From Mesorhizobium silamurunense (GTDB taxonomy: Bacteria; Pseudomonadota; Alphaproteobacteria; Rhizobiales; Rhizobiaceae), in assembly GCF_014843825.1 (NCBI RefSeq), contig NZ_JHQR01000248.1, positions 1 through 50,735 on the forward strand: a DNA stretch of 50,735 bases, read 5' to 3'. Of this stretch, positions 17,673-26,616 are shown piece after piece. The notes below the pieces were generated by a model. It made no database searches and was not told where the DNA came from. It saw only the letters and a list, made by a program, of their open reading frames with translations. How positions within the stretch are numbered: the stretch's first letter is position 1; each line of letters starts with the position of its first letter. A program made the translations under genes and the position numbers.

Positions 17673-19343
17673 TCAGCCCAATATGCCCGGCAGGTTGAGC
17701 TGGTGCTCCCTGGCGCACTGCACGGCGATCTCGTAGCCGGCATCGGCGTGGCGCATGACGCCTGTCGCCGGGTCGTTCCACAGCACGCGCTCCAGACGCT
17801 TGGCCGCGTCCGGCGTGCCGTCGGCGACGATCACCATGCCGGCATGCTGTGAGAAGCCCATGCCGACGCCGCCGCCGTGATGCAGCGACACCCAAGTGGC
17901 ACCGGAGGCGGTGTTGAGCAACGCGTTGAGCAGCGGCCAGTCGGAAACGGCGTCGGAGCCGTCCTTCATCGCTTCGGTCTCGCGGTTGGGCGAAGCGACC
18001 GAACCGGAATCGAGATGGTCGCGGCCGATGACGACCGGAGCCTTGAGCTCGCCCTTGGCCACCATTTCGTTGAAGGCAAGGCCGAGGCGATGGCGGTCGC
18101 CGAGGCCGACCCAGCAGATACGCGCCGGCAACCCTTGGAAGGAGATGCGCTCGCGCGCCATGTCGAGCCAGTTGTGCAGATGCCTGTTGCCGGGGGTGAG
18201 CTCGCGCACCTTGGCGTCGGTCTTGTAGATATCCTCCGGATCGCCTGAGAGCGCGGCCCAGCGGAACGGGCCGATGCCGCGGCAGAACAGCGGGCGGATA
18301 TAGGCCGGCACGAAGCCCGGGAAGGCGAAGGCGTTCTCGAAGCCTTCGTCCTTGGCGACCTGGCGGATGTTGTTGCCGTAGTCGAGCGTCGGCACGCCGG
18401 CATTCCAGAACGCCACCATCGCCTCGACATGCTCACGCATCGACGCGCGGGCGGCCTTCTCGACTGCCTTAGGGTCCGAGACACGCTTCTCGCGCCACTC
18501 GGCCATGGTCCATCCTTTCGGCAGGTAGCCGTTGATCGGATCGTGCGCCGAGGTCTGGTCAGTGAGGATGTCGGGGCGGATGCCGCGCTTGAACATCTCC
18601 GGCACGATCTCGGCGGCGTTGCCGAGCAGGCCAACCGACTTCGCCTCGCCGGCCTTGGTCCAGCGCTCGATCATTTCCATGGCTTCGCCCAGCGTCTCGG
18701 CCTTCTCGTCGAGGTAGCGGGTGCGCAAGCGGAAATCGATCGAATCCGGGTTGCATTCGATGGCGAGGCAAGAGGCGCCGGCCATGACTGCGGCGAGAGG
18801 CTGGGCGCCGCCCATGCCGCCGAGACCGCCGGTCAGGATCCACTTGCCCTTGAGATTGCCGCCATAATGCTGGCGGCCGGCCTCGACGAAGGTCTCGTAG
18901 GTGCCCTGCACGATGCCTTGCGTGCCGATATAGATCCAGGAGCCGGCCGTCATCTGGCCGTACATCATCAGGCCCTTCTTATCGAGCTCGTTGAACTTCT
19001 CCCAATTTGCCCAGTGCGGCACGATGTTGGAGTTGGCGATCAAGACACGCGGCGCGTCCTTGTGCGTGCGGAACACGCCGACCGGCTTGCCGGACTGCAC
19101 CAGCAACGTCTCGTCCTCGCCGAGCGTCTTCAGCGAAGCTGCGATCCGGTCGAAGTCGTTCCAGGTGCGCGCCGCACGGCCGATGCCGCCATAGACGACG
19201 AGCTCGTTCGGGTTCTCGGCGACCTCCGGGTCGAGGTTGTTCATCAGCATGCGCAGCGGCGCTTCGGTCGTCCAATAGCGGGCGTTCAGCTTGTCGCCGC
19301 GGGGGCTGCGCACTTCGCGGATGTTGTGGCGGGGATCGGTCAT
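17673..19343 (-). CDS. hutU: Urocanate hydratase
   Basis: A 556-residue urocanase, the usual length. It hydrates urocanate to 4-imidazolone-5-propionate with tightly bound NAD+, the second step of histidine breakdown. The N-terminal 'NELVVYGGIGRAARTWNDF' and the NAD-binding 'LTGGLGGMGGAQPLA' region (about residue 165) are textbook, and the C-terminal 'VSLHHGGGVGMGFSQHAGM' is conserved. The start at 19343 (MTDPRHNIREVRSPRG) has GGGAAGTG upstream. It follows hutG by 37 nt and precedes hutD by 4 nt. Confidence 0.97.
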   Translation of the reverse strand: MTDPRHNIREVRSPRGDKLNARYWTTEAPLRMLMNNLDPEVAENPNELVVYGGIGRAARTWNDFDRIAASLKTLGEDETLLVQSGKPVGVFRTHKDAPRVLIANSNIVPHWANWEKFNELDKKGLMMYGQMTAGSWIYIGTQGIVQGTYETFVEAGRQHYGGNLKGKWILTGGLGGMGGAQPLAAVMAGASCLAIECNPDSIDFRLRTRYLDEKAETLGEAMEMIERWTKAGEAKSVGLLGNAAEIVPEMFKRGIRPDILTDQTSAHDPINGYLPKGWTMAEWREKRVSDPKAVEKAARASMREHVEAMVAFWNAGVPTLDYGNNIRQVAKDEGFENAFAFPGFVPAYIRPLFCRGIGPFRWAALSGDPEDIYKTDAKVRELTPGNRHLHNWLDMARERISFQGLPARICWVGLGDRHRLGLAFNEMVAKGELKAPVVIGRDHLDSGSVASPNRETEAMKDGSDAVSDWPLLNALLNTASGATWVSLHHGGGVGMGFSQHAGMVIVADGTPDAAKRLERVLWNDPATGVMRHADAGYEIAVQCAREHQLNLPGILG

Positions 19344-19380
19344 GTCGTCACTTCCCTTTCGATGAGGTGCGGCGGGCGCG

Positions 19381-20199
19381 TCAGCGCGCGGCCCAGGCGA
19401 TCGCGGTTTCGAGAATGGTTTTCAGCGTGGCACGGATCGGCGCCGCATAGGTCGCGTCGTAGGGAACCGGCCAGTTGTCCGGCGCGCCCTTTTCATCGGG
19501 CTCACGCATGTAGCCTCGGTTGGAGAGCTCCATCTGCAACGCATGGACGCCGTTCTGCGGCTGGCCGAAGCTTCTGGTGATCCAGCCGCCCTTGAAGCGG
19601 CCGTTGGCCACCCAGCTTTCGCCGGTTGCGGCGAGGATCGCGGTCACCTTTTCCTGCAACGACGGGTCGGTGCTTTTGCCATCATTGGTGCCGAGATTGA
19701 ACACTGGCAGCGTGCCTTCGAACAGGCGCGGCAATACCGAGCGGATCGAATGGCAGTCGTAGAGCACGATCTTTTCGTGCATGCTGCGCAGCCGGTCGAT
19801 CTCGGCCCGCAAGGCGGCATGATACGGTACGAAATAAGCCTCGCGGCGCTGGTCGATCTCGGACGGCGTCGGCTCCTCGCCCATCCGGTAGAGCGGGTCG
19901 CCGTCGAACGTATCCGTGGGACACAGGCTGGTCGTCGCCTGTCCGGGATAGAGCGAGACGCCGCACGGATCGCGGTTGACGTCAACGACGGTGCGCGAGA
20001 TGGCGGTATGGACGACCGTGGCGCCAAGGTCAGCGGCGAAGTCGTAGAGCTTGTCGATCCACCAGTCGCAGTCGCGGCGGCCAAGCCAGGTCGAGACCAA
20101 CCGGCCGTCGAGGCCGGCGAGATCGATGCCGGTGTGCGGGATCGAGACCAGCAGAGGCGCCCTACCGCGTATGATGGTGAGCCAGGAAGGCGTGGCCAT
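19381..20199 (-). CDS. hutG: N-formylglutamate deformylase
   Basis: A 272-residue N-formylglutamate amidohydrolase (FGase family), which releases formate and glutamate as the last step of the five-enzyme hut route. The zinc-enzyme features are present: 'VSIPHTGID' near residue 20, 'VNRDPCGVSLYPGQ' near residue 75, and 'IVLYDCHSIRSVLP' near 145. The start ATG at 20199 overlaps the hutH stop (ATGA), so expression is translationally coupled. The frame is open far upstream through hutH, but that is a shadow of hutH in another frame. Presence of hutF confirms that the formylglutamate route, not formiminoglutamase, is used. Confidence 0.95.
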   Translation of the reverse strand: MATPSWLTIIRGRAPLLVSIPHTGIDLAGLDGRLVSTWLGRRDCDWWIDKLYDFAADLGATVVHTAISRTVVDVNRDPCGVSLYPGQATTSLCPTDTFDGDPLYRMGEEPTPSEIDQRREAYFVPYHAALRAEIDRLRSMHEKIVLYDCHSIRSVLPRLFEGTLPVFNLGTNDGKSTDPSLQEKVTAILAATGESWVANGRFKGGWITRSFGQPQNGVHALQMELSNRGYMREPDEKGAPDNWPVPYDATYAAPIRATLKTILETAIAWAAR

Positions 20200-21740
20200 C
20201 AAACTGCCCCTGCAATCGAAGGGAGCGCCACGGCACTCGCCGCGTTCACCGCGGCGCCACTGCGCACCATGGCGATCGCCTTTTCCATGTCGGGATGGAA
20301 ATGCCGGTCGTTGTCGAGATGCGGCACCTCTGCCCGGACCAGCTTGCGCACGGCTTCCAGAGCATCGCTCGAAGCGAGCGGCGCGTGGAAATCGCAGCCC
20401 TGCGCGGCCGCCAACAACTCGATGCCGATGACGGCCGTGGCATTTTCGATCATCCCGAGCAGCCGGCGCGCACCGTGCGCGGCCATCGAGACATGGTCTT
20501 CCTGGTTGGCCGAGGTCGGGATGGAATCGACGCTCGCCGGATAGGCCTTCTGCTTGTTTTCCGAAACGAGCGCGGCCGCCGTCACCTGCGGGATCATGAA
20601 GCCGGAATTCAGGCCCGGCTTCGGCGTCAAAAAGGCCGGCATTCCGGAGAGCGCCGGATCGACCAGCATGGCGATGCGACGCTCCGACAGCGAGCCGATC
20701 TCGCAGACGGCAAGCGCGATCATGTCGGCGGCGAAGGCCACTGGCTCGGCGTGGAAATTGCCGCCCGAAAGCGCGGTATCGTCCTCGGCGAAGATCAGCG
20801 GATTGTCGGTGACGCCGTTGGCCTCGGTCTGAAGCGTATCGGCAGCCTTGCGCAACACGTCGAGCGCGGCGCCCATCACCTGCGGCTGGCAGCGCAGGCA
20901 ATACGGGTCCTGGACGCGCTCGTCGCCGACGCGGTGCGACTCCCGGATGACGCTGCCGGCCATCAGATTGCGCAGCGCATCCGCCGTCTCGATCTGGCCG
21001 CGATGTTTCCTCAACAGGTGGATGCGCGGGTCGAAGGGCGCGTCGGAGCCACGGGCGGCATCGGTCGACAGCGCGCCGGCAACCAGTGCCGACTGATAGA
21101 GCGTTTCGGCCTCGAACAGGCCGGCGAGCGCGAAAGCCGTCGAGAACTGCGTGCCGTTGAGCAGCGCCAGCCCCTCCTTGGCGCCGAGCGTCACCGGCTC
21201 CAGCCCGTGCGAGACGAAAGCGACCTTGGCCGGGAAGCGGCCATGCGGGGTAAAGCATTCGCCGACGCCAATCATGACGGCCGTCATATGCGCGAGCGGC
21301 GCGAGGTCGCCGGAGGCGCCGACAGAGCCTTGGGTCGGCACCACCGGGATGACGTCATTGGCGAGCATCCCCTGAAGCAAGTCGATGGTCTCGGCGCGCA
21401 CGCCGGAAGCGCCCTGGGCGAGGCTCGCCAGCTTCAGCGCCATCATCAGGCGCACCACCGCGACGGGCATCGGATCGCCGACACCGGCGGCATGCGAAAG
21501 CACGATGTTGCGCTGGAGCGTTTCGAGGTCGGCTCCGGGAATGCGGACGCTGGCGAGCTTCCCGAAGCCGGTGTTGATGCCATAGACCGGCTCGCCCTTT
21601 GCGAGGATGCGGGCGACCGCTTCGGCGCTGGCCTTGATCTTCGGCCGGCAGGCATCGTCGAGCTTCGGCACGGCGCCGCGGTAGATGGCGCGCCAATCGG
21701 CAAGCGACGCGCTGCCGGGCTTCAAGGTCAGTTCGGTCAT
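20199..21740 (-). CDS. hutH: Histidine ammonia-lyase
   Basis: A 513-residue aromatic amino acid lyase that converts L-histidine to trans-urocanate. The Ala-Ser-Gly triad that autocatalytically forms the MIO electrophile is at residues 142-144 ('QGSVGASGDLAPLAH'), exactly where it lies in the Pseudomonas enzyme. The substrate-site 'YGINTGFGKLA' near residue 53 and 'QDPYCLRCQPQVMG' near residue 330 are conserved. The start overlaps the stop of hutI by 4 nt and the end overlaps the start of hutG, so hutI-hutH-hutG form a tightly coupled block. Confidence 0.97.
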   Translation of the reverse strand: MTELTLKPGSASLADWRAIYRGAVPKLDDACRPKIKASAEAVARILAKGEPVYGINTGFGKLASVRIPGADLETLQRNIVLSHAAGVGDPMPVAVVRLMMALKLASLAQGASGVRAETIDLLQGMLANDVIPVVPTQGSVGASGDLAPLAHMTAVMIGVGECFTPHGRFPAKVAFVSHGLEPVTLGAKEGLALLNGTQFSTAFALAGLFEAETLYQSALVAGALSTDAARGSDAPFDPRIHLLRKHRGQIETADALRNLMAGSVIRESHRVGDERVQDPYCLRCQPQVMGAALDVLRKAADTLQTEANGVTDNPLIFAEDDTALSGGNFHAEPVAFAADMIALAVCEIGSLSERRIAMLVDPALSGMPAFLTPKPGLNSGFMIPQVTAAALVSENKQKAYPASVDSIPTSANQEDHVSMAAHGARRLLGMIENATAVIGIELLAAAQGCDFHAPLASSDALEAVRKLVRAEVPHLDNDRHFHPDMEKAIAMVRSGAAVNAASAVALPSIAGAV

Positions 21741-22966
21741 TGTCCTCTCCAGATACGGGCATGGAGCGGGTTGAAGCCCATGCGGTAGACGAGTTCGGCT
21801 GGGCGCTCGATGTCCCAGATGGCGAGGTCGGCCGATTTGCCGGCTTCGAGCGTGCCGGTCTTGTCGAGAAGCCCCAGCGCACGCGCCGCCTCACGGGTGA
21901 CGCCGGCGAGGCACTCGTCGACAGTCAGGCCGAAGAGCGTCGCGGCCATGTTCATGGTGAGCAGCAGCGAGGTGAGCGGCGAGGTGCCGGGGTTGCTGTC
22001 GGTGGCGACCGCCATCTTCACGCCATGCCGGCGGAACAAGTCGACCGGCGGCTTCTTGGTCTCGCGGATGAAATAGTAGGCGCCGGGCAGGATCGTCGCG
22101 ACCGTGCCGGCCTTGGCCATGGCGGCCGCACCTGCTTCGTCGGTGTATTCGAGATGGTCGGCGGAAAGCGCATCATAGCGGGCTGCAAGCGCGGCGCCAT
22201 GCAGGTTCGACAGCTGGTCGGCGTGGAGTTTTACAGGCAGGCCGAGCGCTTTCGCCTTGTCGAAGACGCGCGCGATCTGTTCCGGTGAGAAGGCGATGCC
22301 CTCGCAAAAACCGTCGACTGCATCGGCGAGGCCTTCGGCGGCAACCGCCGGCAGGATGGTGCCGGAGACGAGATCGATGAAAGCGTCCTTGTCGCCCTTG
22401 GCTTCCGGCGGCAACGCGTGGGCGGCGAGACAGCTCGTGCGGATCGTCACCTTGCGTTCGCCATCGAGGCGGCGCGCGGCGCGCAGCGACTTCTTCTCGT
22501 TGTCGAGGTCGAGGCCGTAGCCTGACTTGATCTCGACGGTGGTGACACCTTCGGCCATCAGCGCGTCGAGGCGCGGCAGTGTCTGGGCAACGAGCTCATC
22601 TTCGCTCGCGTCGCGCAGCGACTTCACGGAGGAGACGATGCCGCCCCCTGCCCGCGCCACTTCTTCATACGTCGCGCCCGCCAGCCGCATCTCGAATTCA
22701 TTGGCGCGGTTGCCGGCGTACACAAGATGCGTGTGGCAGTCGATCAGGCCGGGCGTGATCCAGCGGCCCTCGCAATCGACCGTCTCGGCGCCTTGCCCGA
22801 ATGAGGCCGGCATATCCGCTTCCGCTCCGGCATAGACAATGAGCCCGTCGCGCGCGGCGACCGCGCCCTTTTCGACGATACCGAGGCCCGCCAAGCCTTC
22901 GGCCATGGTCGCCAGGCGCGCGTTGCGCCAGAGACGAAGGCCGCCCTGTCTATTCTCTCCACCCAT
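21737..22966 (-). CDS. hutI: Imidazolonepropionase
   Basis: A 409-residue amidohydrolase-superfamily enzyme that opens the ring of 4-imidazolone-5-propionate to N-formimino-L-glutamate. The metal-binding 'TPGLIDCHTHLVYAGNRANEFEMR' region (quoted here only as landmark: HxH in 'IDCHTHLVY') and the later 'KLHADQLSNLHGAALAAR' and 'VATDSNPGTSPL' motifs are intact. Three in-frame ATGs lie at 22978, 22969 and 22966; 22966 (MGGENRQGG) is chosen because GGA is then 7 nt away, but 22978 cannot be excluded. It is the first gene of the minus-strand hut operon and is divergent from hutF across a 14-bp palindrome. Confidence 0.95.
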   Translation of the reverse strand: MGGENRQGGLRLWRNARLATMAEGLAGLGIVEKGAVAARDGLIVYAGAEADMPASFGQGAETVDCEGRWITPGLIDCHTHLVYAGNRANEFEMRLAGATYEEVARAGGGIVSSVKSLRDASEDELVAQTLPRLDALMAEGVTTVEIKSGYGLDLDNEKKSLRAARRLDGERKVTIRTSCLAAHALPPEAKGDKDAFIDLVSGTILPAVAAEGLADAVDGFCEGIAFSPEQIARVFDKAKALGLPVKLHADQLSNLHGAALAARYDALSADHLEYTDEAGAAAMAKAGTVATILPGAYYFIRETKKPPVDLFRRHGVKMAVATDSNPGTSPLTSLLLTMNMAATLFGLTVDECLAGVTREAARALGLLDKTGTLEAGKSADLAIWDIERPAELVYRMGFNPLHARIWRGQ

Positions 22967-22994
22967 CATCTTTTCCATTTGAAAGGATGGCGAT

Positions 22995-23008
22995 TATGTA
23001 TATACATA
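22995..23008. promoter_or_regulatory. Probable HutC operator
   Basis: TATGTATATACATA is a perfect 14-bp palindrome in the 99-nt gap between the divergent hutI and hutF starts. HutC, encoded 1.4 kb away, is a GntR-type repressor, and operators of the TGTATATACA type are known for HutC regulators in other proteobacteria. One site here could control both hut transcripts. Confidence 0.75.
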
Positions 23009-23065
23009 TTGGAGCGCGACGCAAGTGGTAATGTCGCTCGGGCATTCAGATTCGGGAGTTTGGAC

Positions 23066-24412
23066 GTGACGGCGATCTTTGCGGTACAGGCGCTGCTGCC
23101 CGAGGGCTGGCGAGGCAATGTGAGGATCGCTGTGGACGGCGGCCGCATCGCAACGGTCGAGACCGGCGCCTCCGCGCAGACCGGAGACGAGCGCCATGCC
23201 ATTCTCCTGTCGGGCATGCCCAACCTCCACAGCCACGCCTTCCAGCGCGGCATGGCGGGGCTGGCCGAGTTGCGCGGTCCTTCGGCCGACAGTTTCTGGA
23301 GCTGGCGCGAGGTGATGTACCGTTTCGCGCTGTCGATGACGCCGGACCAGGTCGAGGCGGTCGCCGCACAGCTCTATGTCGAGATGCTGGAGGCCGGCTT
23401 CTCGCGCGTCGGCGAGTTCCACTATCTGCATCACGACCGCGACGGGAAGCCTTACGCCAACATCGCCGAGATGGCGGAGCGCATCGCGGCGGCGGCTGCC
23501 GAGACCGGCATCGGGCTGACGCTGCTGCCGGTCTTTTACGCACACTCCGCCTTCGGCGGCGCGGCGCCGGACGAAGGCCAGCGGCGATTCATCAATGATG
23601 TCGAGCGGTTCGGGCGTTTGCTTGAGAAAAGCCGCGAGAGCGTATCGAAGCTGGAACAGCCTGTCGTCGGCGTCGCGCCGCACAGCCTGCGCGCGGCGAC
23701 GCCGGACGAGCTCAACGCGGTCGCGGCGATGGCGCCGGACGGCCCGATCCACATCCATGTCGCCGAGCAGGTGAAGGAGGTCGAGGATTGCGTCGCCTGG
23801 TCGGGCGCGCGGCCGGTCGAGTTCCTGCTCGGCCATGCCCATGTGGATGAGCGCTGGTGCCTGATCCACGCCACGCACATGACCGAGCCCGAGACGATCG
23901 CCATGGCCAATAGCGGCGCGATCGCCGGCCTCTGCGAAGCCAATCTTGGCGACGGCACCTTTGCCGCGCCGCTGTTCATCGAGCATGGCGGCCGCTTCGG
24001 CGTCGGCTCCGATTCCAACGTGCTGATTGGCCTGCCGGATGAGCTCAGGCAGCTCGAATACTCTCAGCGCATTACCCACCGTGCCCGCAACGTGCTGGCG
24101 CGCGCCGGCGGCTCCACGGGGCGCGCGCTTTTCGACGCCGCGCTTGATGGCGGCGGCGTCGCGCTCGGCGCCGGTCCGTTGCGGATTGCCGCCGGCTGTC
24201 CCGCCGACCTCGTCTCGCTCGACGGCAATCATCCTTCGCTTGCCGGCAAGTCCGGCGATGCGATCCTCGACGCCTGGATCTTCGCCAATGGCAGCAAGGT
24301 CGATTGCGTCTGGGTGCATGGCAAAAAGCATGTCAGTGGCGGCAGGCATGCGAAGCGCGAGGCGGTTGCCAAGCGGTTCCGCGACGTGATGACCGCGCTT
24401 TCGCAAGGCTGA
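23066..24412 (+). CDS. hutF: Formimidoylglutamate deiminase
   Basis: A 448-residue amidohydrolase that converts N-formimidoyl-L-glutamate to N-formyl-L-glutamate and ammonia, feeding HutG. The metal motif is in 'MPNLHSHAFQRGMAG' near residue 50; 'IHIHVAEQVKEVEDC' and 'GVGSDSNVLIGLPDELR' are further ligand and substrate segments. The start is assigned to GTG 23066 because GGAG lies 7 nt upstream and the homologous proteins begin here; the frame is open 87 nt further up but that would cover the HutC operator. It is followed 14 nt later by hutC and is divergent from hutI. Confidence 0.95.
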   Translation: MTAIFAVQALLPEGWRGNVRIAVDGGRIATVETGASAQTGDERHAILLSGMPNLHSHAFQRGMAGLAELRGPSADSFWSWREVMYRFALSMTPDQVEAVAAQLYVEMLEAGFSRVGEFHYLHHDRDGKPYANIAEMAERIAAAAAETGIGLTLLPVFYAHSAFGGAAPDEGQRRFINDVERFGRLLEKSRESVSKLEQPVVGVAPHSLRAATPDELNAVAAMAPDGPIHIHVAEQVKEVEDCVAWSGARPVEFLLGHAHVDERWCLIHATHMTEPETIAMANSGAIAGLCEANLGDGTFAAPLFIEHGGRFGVGSDSNVLIGLPDELRQLEYSQRITHRARNVLARAGGSTGRALFDAALDGGGVALGAGPLRIAAGCPADLVSLDGNHPSLAGKSGDAILDAWIFANGSKVDCVWVHGKKHVSGGRHAKREAVAKRFRDVMTALSQG

Positions 24413-24426
24413 GCAGGAAAAGCCCG

Positions 24427-25173
24427 ATGAGCCTGGTTGAAACAGATGACGTGGAAGGTGGCGAGAGCATCTCGCTGCATCAACGCATCCTGTCGGACAT
24501 TCGGGAGAAGATCCTCTCAGGTGCCTGGGCGCCCGGTCATCGCATCCCCTTCGAGCACGAACTGACGGCGCAATATAATTGTTCGCGCATGACGGTGAAC
24601 AAGGCACTGTCGCAGCTCGCCAAAGCCGGACTGATCGAGCGCCGCCGCCGGTCAGGCAGTTTCGTGCGCCAGCCGCAGTCGCAGGCGGCGGTGCTGGAAC
24701 TGCACGACATCAGGATCGAGGTCGAGGCGCTCGGCCTGCCCTATCGCTATGAGCGGCTGGAACGCCTGAAGCGGCGCAGCAGCGCCGAGGACCGGTCGCT
24801 GCTCGGGCTTTCCGCCCCGGGTCCGGTGCTTGCGCTGGAAGGCCTGCATTTCGCCGGCGAGCGGCCGTTCGCGCTCGAGCAGCGCCTGATCAATCTTTCA
24901 GCCGTGGCCGGGGCCAGCGAGGAAGCGTTTCTTGAAATCGCGCCAGGCCCCTGGCTGATCGGCCGCGTGCCGTGGAGCGAGGCCGAGCACCGCATCCGCG
25001 CCATGGCGGCTGATGACACTATCGCCGACGCGCTCGACATCGACCCCGGCGCGCCCTGCCTGTTGGTCGAGCGCCGTACCTGGAGCGCCGAGCACCCGGT
25101 CACCCATGTGCGCTTCATCTATCCGGCGGAAAGCCACACGCTGGTGGCGAGGTTCACCCCGTCGCAGGGATGA
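24427..25173 (+). CDS. hutC: Histidine utilization repressor HutC
   Basis: A 248-residue GntR-family regulator of the HutC subfamily. The N-terminal winged helix (residues about 15-80) contains 'FEHELTAQYNCSRMTVNKAL' as recognition region; the C-terminal UTRA domain binds the effector, usually urocanate. The start at 24427 (MSLVETDD) has AGGAAAA upstream, 14 nt after the hutF stop, so the two form an operon. It most likely represses both hut transcripts through the palindrome at 22995-23008 and so controls itself as well. Confidence 0.94.
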   Translation: MSLVETDDVEGGESISLHQRILSDIREKILSGAWAPGHRIPFEHELTAQYNCSRMTVNKALSQLAKAGLIERRRRSGSFVRQPQSQAAVLELHDIRIEVEALGLPYRYERLERLKRRSSAEDRSLLGLSAPGPVLALEGLHFAGERPFALEQRLINLSAVAGASEEAFLEIAPGPWLIGRVPWSEAEHRIRAMAADDTIADALDIDPGAPCLLVERRTWSAEHPVTHVRFIYPAESHTLVARFTPSQG

Positions 25174-25176
25174 GTG

Positions 25177-25198
25177 ATCTCCCCCCTTGGGGGGAGAT
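25177..25198. terminator. Palindromic repeat unit acting as bidirectional terminator
   Basis: ATCTCCCCCC and GGGGGGAGAT form 10-bp arms around TT, immediately after the hutC stop and 22 nt from the end of the convergent ridA gene. The bases that follow (TGGCAGTTCCGGCGCC) match those following the hairpin at 29006-29028, so it is a member of the same dispersed repeat family. It has no U-run, so termination is inference from the stem and the convergent context. Confidence 0.6.
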
Positions 25199-25220
25199 TG
25201 GCAGTTCCGGCGCCGCGCCC

Positions 25221-25565
25221 TTACAGCGCAGCCGTAACGATAATCTCGACCAGATACTCCGGGCCGGCGAGCTTGGCTTCGCCGGTGGCGCGGGCCGGCG
25301 TGTGGCCCTTCGGCACCCACTTGTCCCACTCGGAATTCATCTCGGCGAAGGTGCCCATGTCGGCCAGCCAGATGATCGCCTGGACGATCTTGGTCTTGTC
25401 GGTGCCGGCCTTGGCCAGCAATTCGTCGATCGTGTTCAGGATGTCGCGAGTCTGCGAGGCGACGTTGCCGCCGGGTTCGCCAACCTGGCCGGCCAGATAG
25501 ACGGTGTTGCCATGGATGACGATCTGGCTCATGCGCGGGCCGACATCGATGCGACGAATGCTCAT
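25221..25565 (-). CDS. RidA family protein (enamine/imine deaminase-like)
   Basis: A 114-residue protein of the RidA/YjgF/YER057c superfamily, whose archetype hydrolyses reactive 2-aminoacrylate-type imines. Visible features are 'MSQIVIHGNTVYLAGQVG' near the N-terminus, 'QTRDILNTIDELLAKAGTDK' in the middle and the closing 'AGPEYLVEIIVTAAL'. The archetypal catalytic Arg context is not exactly conserved, so it may belong to one of the Rid subgroups with another role. The start at 25565 (MSIRRIDVGP) has AAGGA 8 nt upstream. It is monocistronic, convergent with hutC and divergent from aztA. Confidence 0.88.
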   Translation of the reverse strand: MSIRRIDVGPRMSQIVIHGNTVYLAGQVGEPGGNVASQTRDILNTIDELLAKAGTDKTKIVQAIIWLADMGTFAEMNSEWDKWVPKGHTPARATGEAKLAGPEYLVEIIVTAAL

Positions 25566-25732
25566 GGGAGGTTCCTTCATTATGGGAGTCGTGCTTCTTT
25601 AGAGTCCGTGCCGGCTCCGGGCAAGGCCACCGGACGCGAAACCAATTGAGCCAATTTCCGACCCGGGCCTCGTCACGGACACGCCGAGTTGACCGGCCGA
25701 GACACAATTCCGCCGGTCTGCCGTGTTGACTA

Positions 25733-25744
25733 ATGTAATAACAT
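25733..25744. promoter_or_regulatory. Probable Zur box upstream of aztA
   Basis: ATGTAATAACAT is palindromic at 10 of 12 positions and resembles the alphaproteobacterial Zur operator (core ATGTTATAACAT). It lies 48 nt before the aztA start in the ridA-aztA gap, preceded by TTGACT (25726-25731), so it may overlap the promoter. Zinc-dependent repression of aztABC by Zur is inferred. Confidence 0.6.
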
Positions 25745-25791
25745 CACATATCGACGGTGCACTCGATTTAGGGGACCGCCCGGAACGTCTG

Positions 25792-26616
25792 ATGACAAAT
25801 GCCTGCCTGACCTTCCGCGACCTGACGCTCGGCTATGGCAGCCACCCTGCCATTCATCACCTCGATGGCATCGTCGAAAAGGGCTCGCTGACCGCCGTGG
25901 TCGGCGCCAACGGCTCGGGCAAGTCGACGCTGATGAAGGGCATCGTCGGCGTGCTGAAGCCGATGGAGGGCGCGGTTGTCCGCGCGCCCGGCGTGCGCAC
26001 CGCCTATCTGCCGCAGCAGTCGGAGCTCGACCGCAGTTTTCCGGCGCGCGTCGTCGACCTTGTCTCGCTGGGTCTCTGGCCGAAGCGCGGCATGCTCGGC
26101 CGCTACACCAGGGAGGATCGCGAGTCGGTCGGCAAGGCGCTGATGGCGGTCGGCCTCGGCGGTTTCGAGACGCGCCCGATCGACACGCTCTCCGGCGGCC
26201 AGCTGCAGCGCACGCTGTTTGCCCGCGTGCTCCTGCAAGACGCCGACCTGATCCTGCTCGACGAGCCGTTCAATGCGGTCGACGCCAAGACCGTCGGCGA
26301 CCTCATCCAGTTGATAAAACGCTGGCATGGCGAGGAGCGCACGATCATGGTCGTCGTCCACGACCTCGATCTCGTCCGGCAGAATTTCCCGGAAACGCTG
26401 TTGCTCGCCCGCCAGCCCGTTGCCTGGGGCGACACAAAAGAGACGCTGCGGCCGGAAAACCTGCTCAAGGCGCGGCGCTTCCACGAGGCTTGGGAAGAGA
26501 ATGCGCCTTGGTGCGAGCCGAGCGAGCACGATCACGGCCATGACCATGGGCATGATCACGACCATCATGATCACGCGCGCACGCATGATCATGGCTCCGG
26601 ACCGAGGGCTGCGTGA
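25792..26616 (+). CDS. aztA: Zinc ABC transporter ATP-binding protein (AztA type)
   Basis: A 274-residue ABC ATPase. Walker A 'VVGANGSGKSTLMKG' lies near residue 37, the signature 'LSGGQLQRTLFARVLL' near 140, and Walker B 'LILLDEPFNAVD' follows. The C-terminal 25 residues are a histidine/aspartate-rich tail (HDHGHDHGHDHDHHDH), a likely zinc buffer or sensor on the cytoplasmic side. The start at ATG 25792 (MTNACLTF) was chosen over the upstream in-frame start because the ATPase fold begins here and the upstream segment carries the Zur box. The TGA stop overlaps the ATG of aztB (ATGA-type TGATG), so the two are coupled. Confidence 0.9.
   Translation: MTNACLTFRDLTLGYGSHPAIHHLDGIVEKGSLTAVVGANGSGKSTLMKGIVGVLKPMEGAVVRAPGVRTAYLPQQSELDRSFPARVVDLVSLGLWPKRGMLGRYTREDRESVGKALMAVGLGGFETRPIDTLSGGQLQRTLFARVLLQDADLILLDEPFNAVDAKTVGDLIQLIKRWHGEERTIMVVVHDLDLVRQNFPETLLLARQPVAWGDTKETLRPENLLKARRFHEAWEENAPWCEPSEHDHGHDHGHDHDHHDHARTHDHGSGPRAA

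Noticed and set aside
20200..21258. N-terminal extension of the hutG frame
   Set aside because: It lies entirely within hutH in another frame; hutG starts at the ATGA overlap at 20199.
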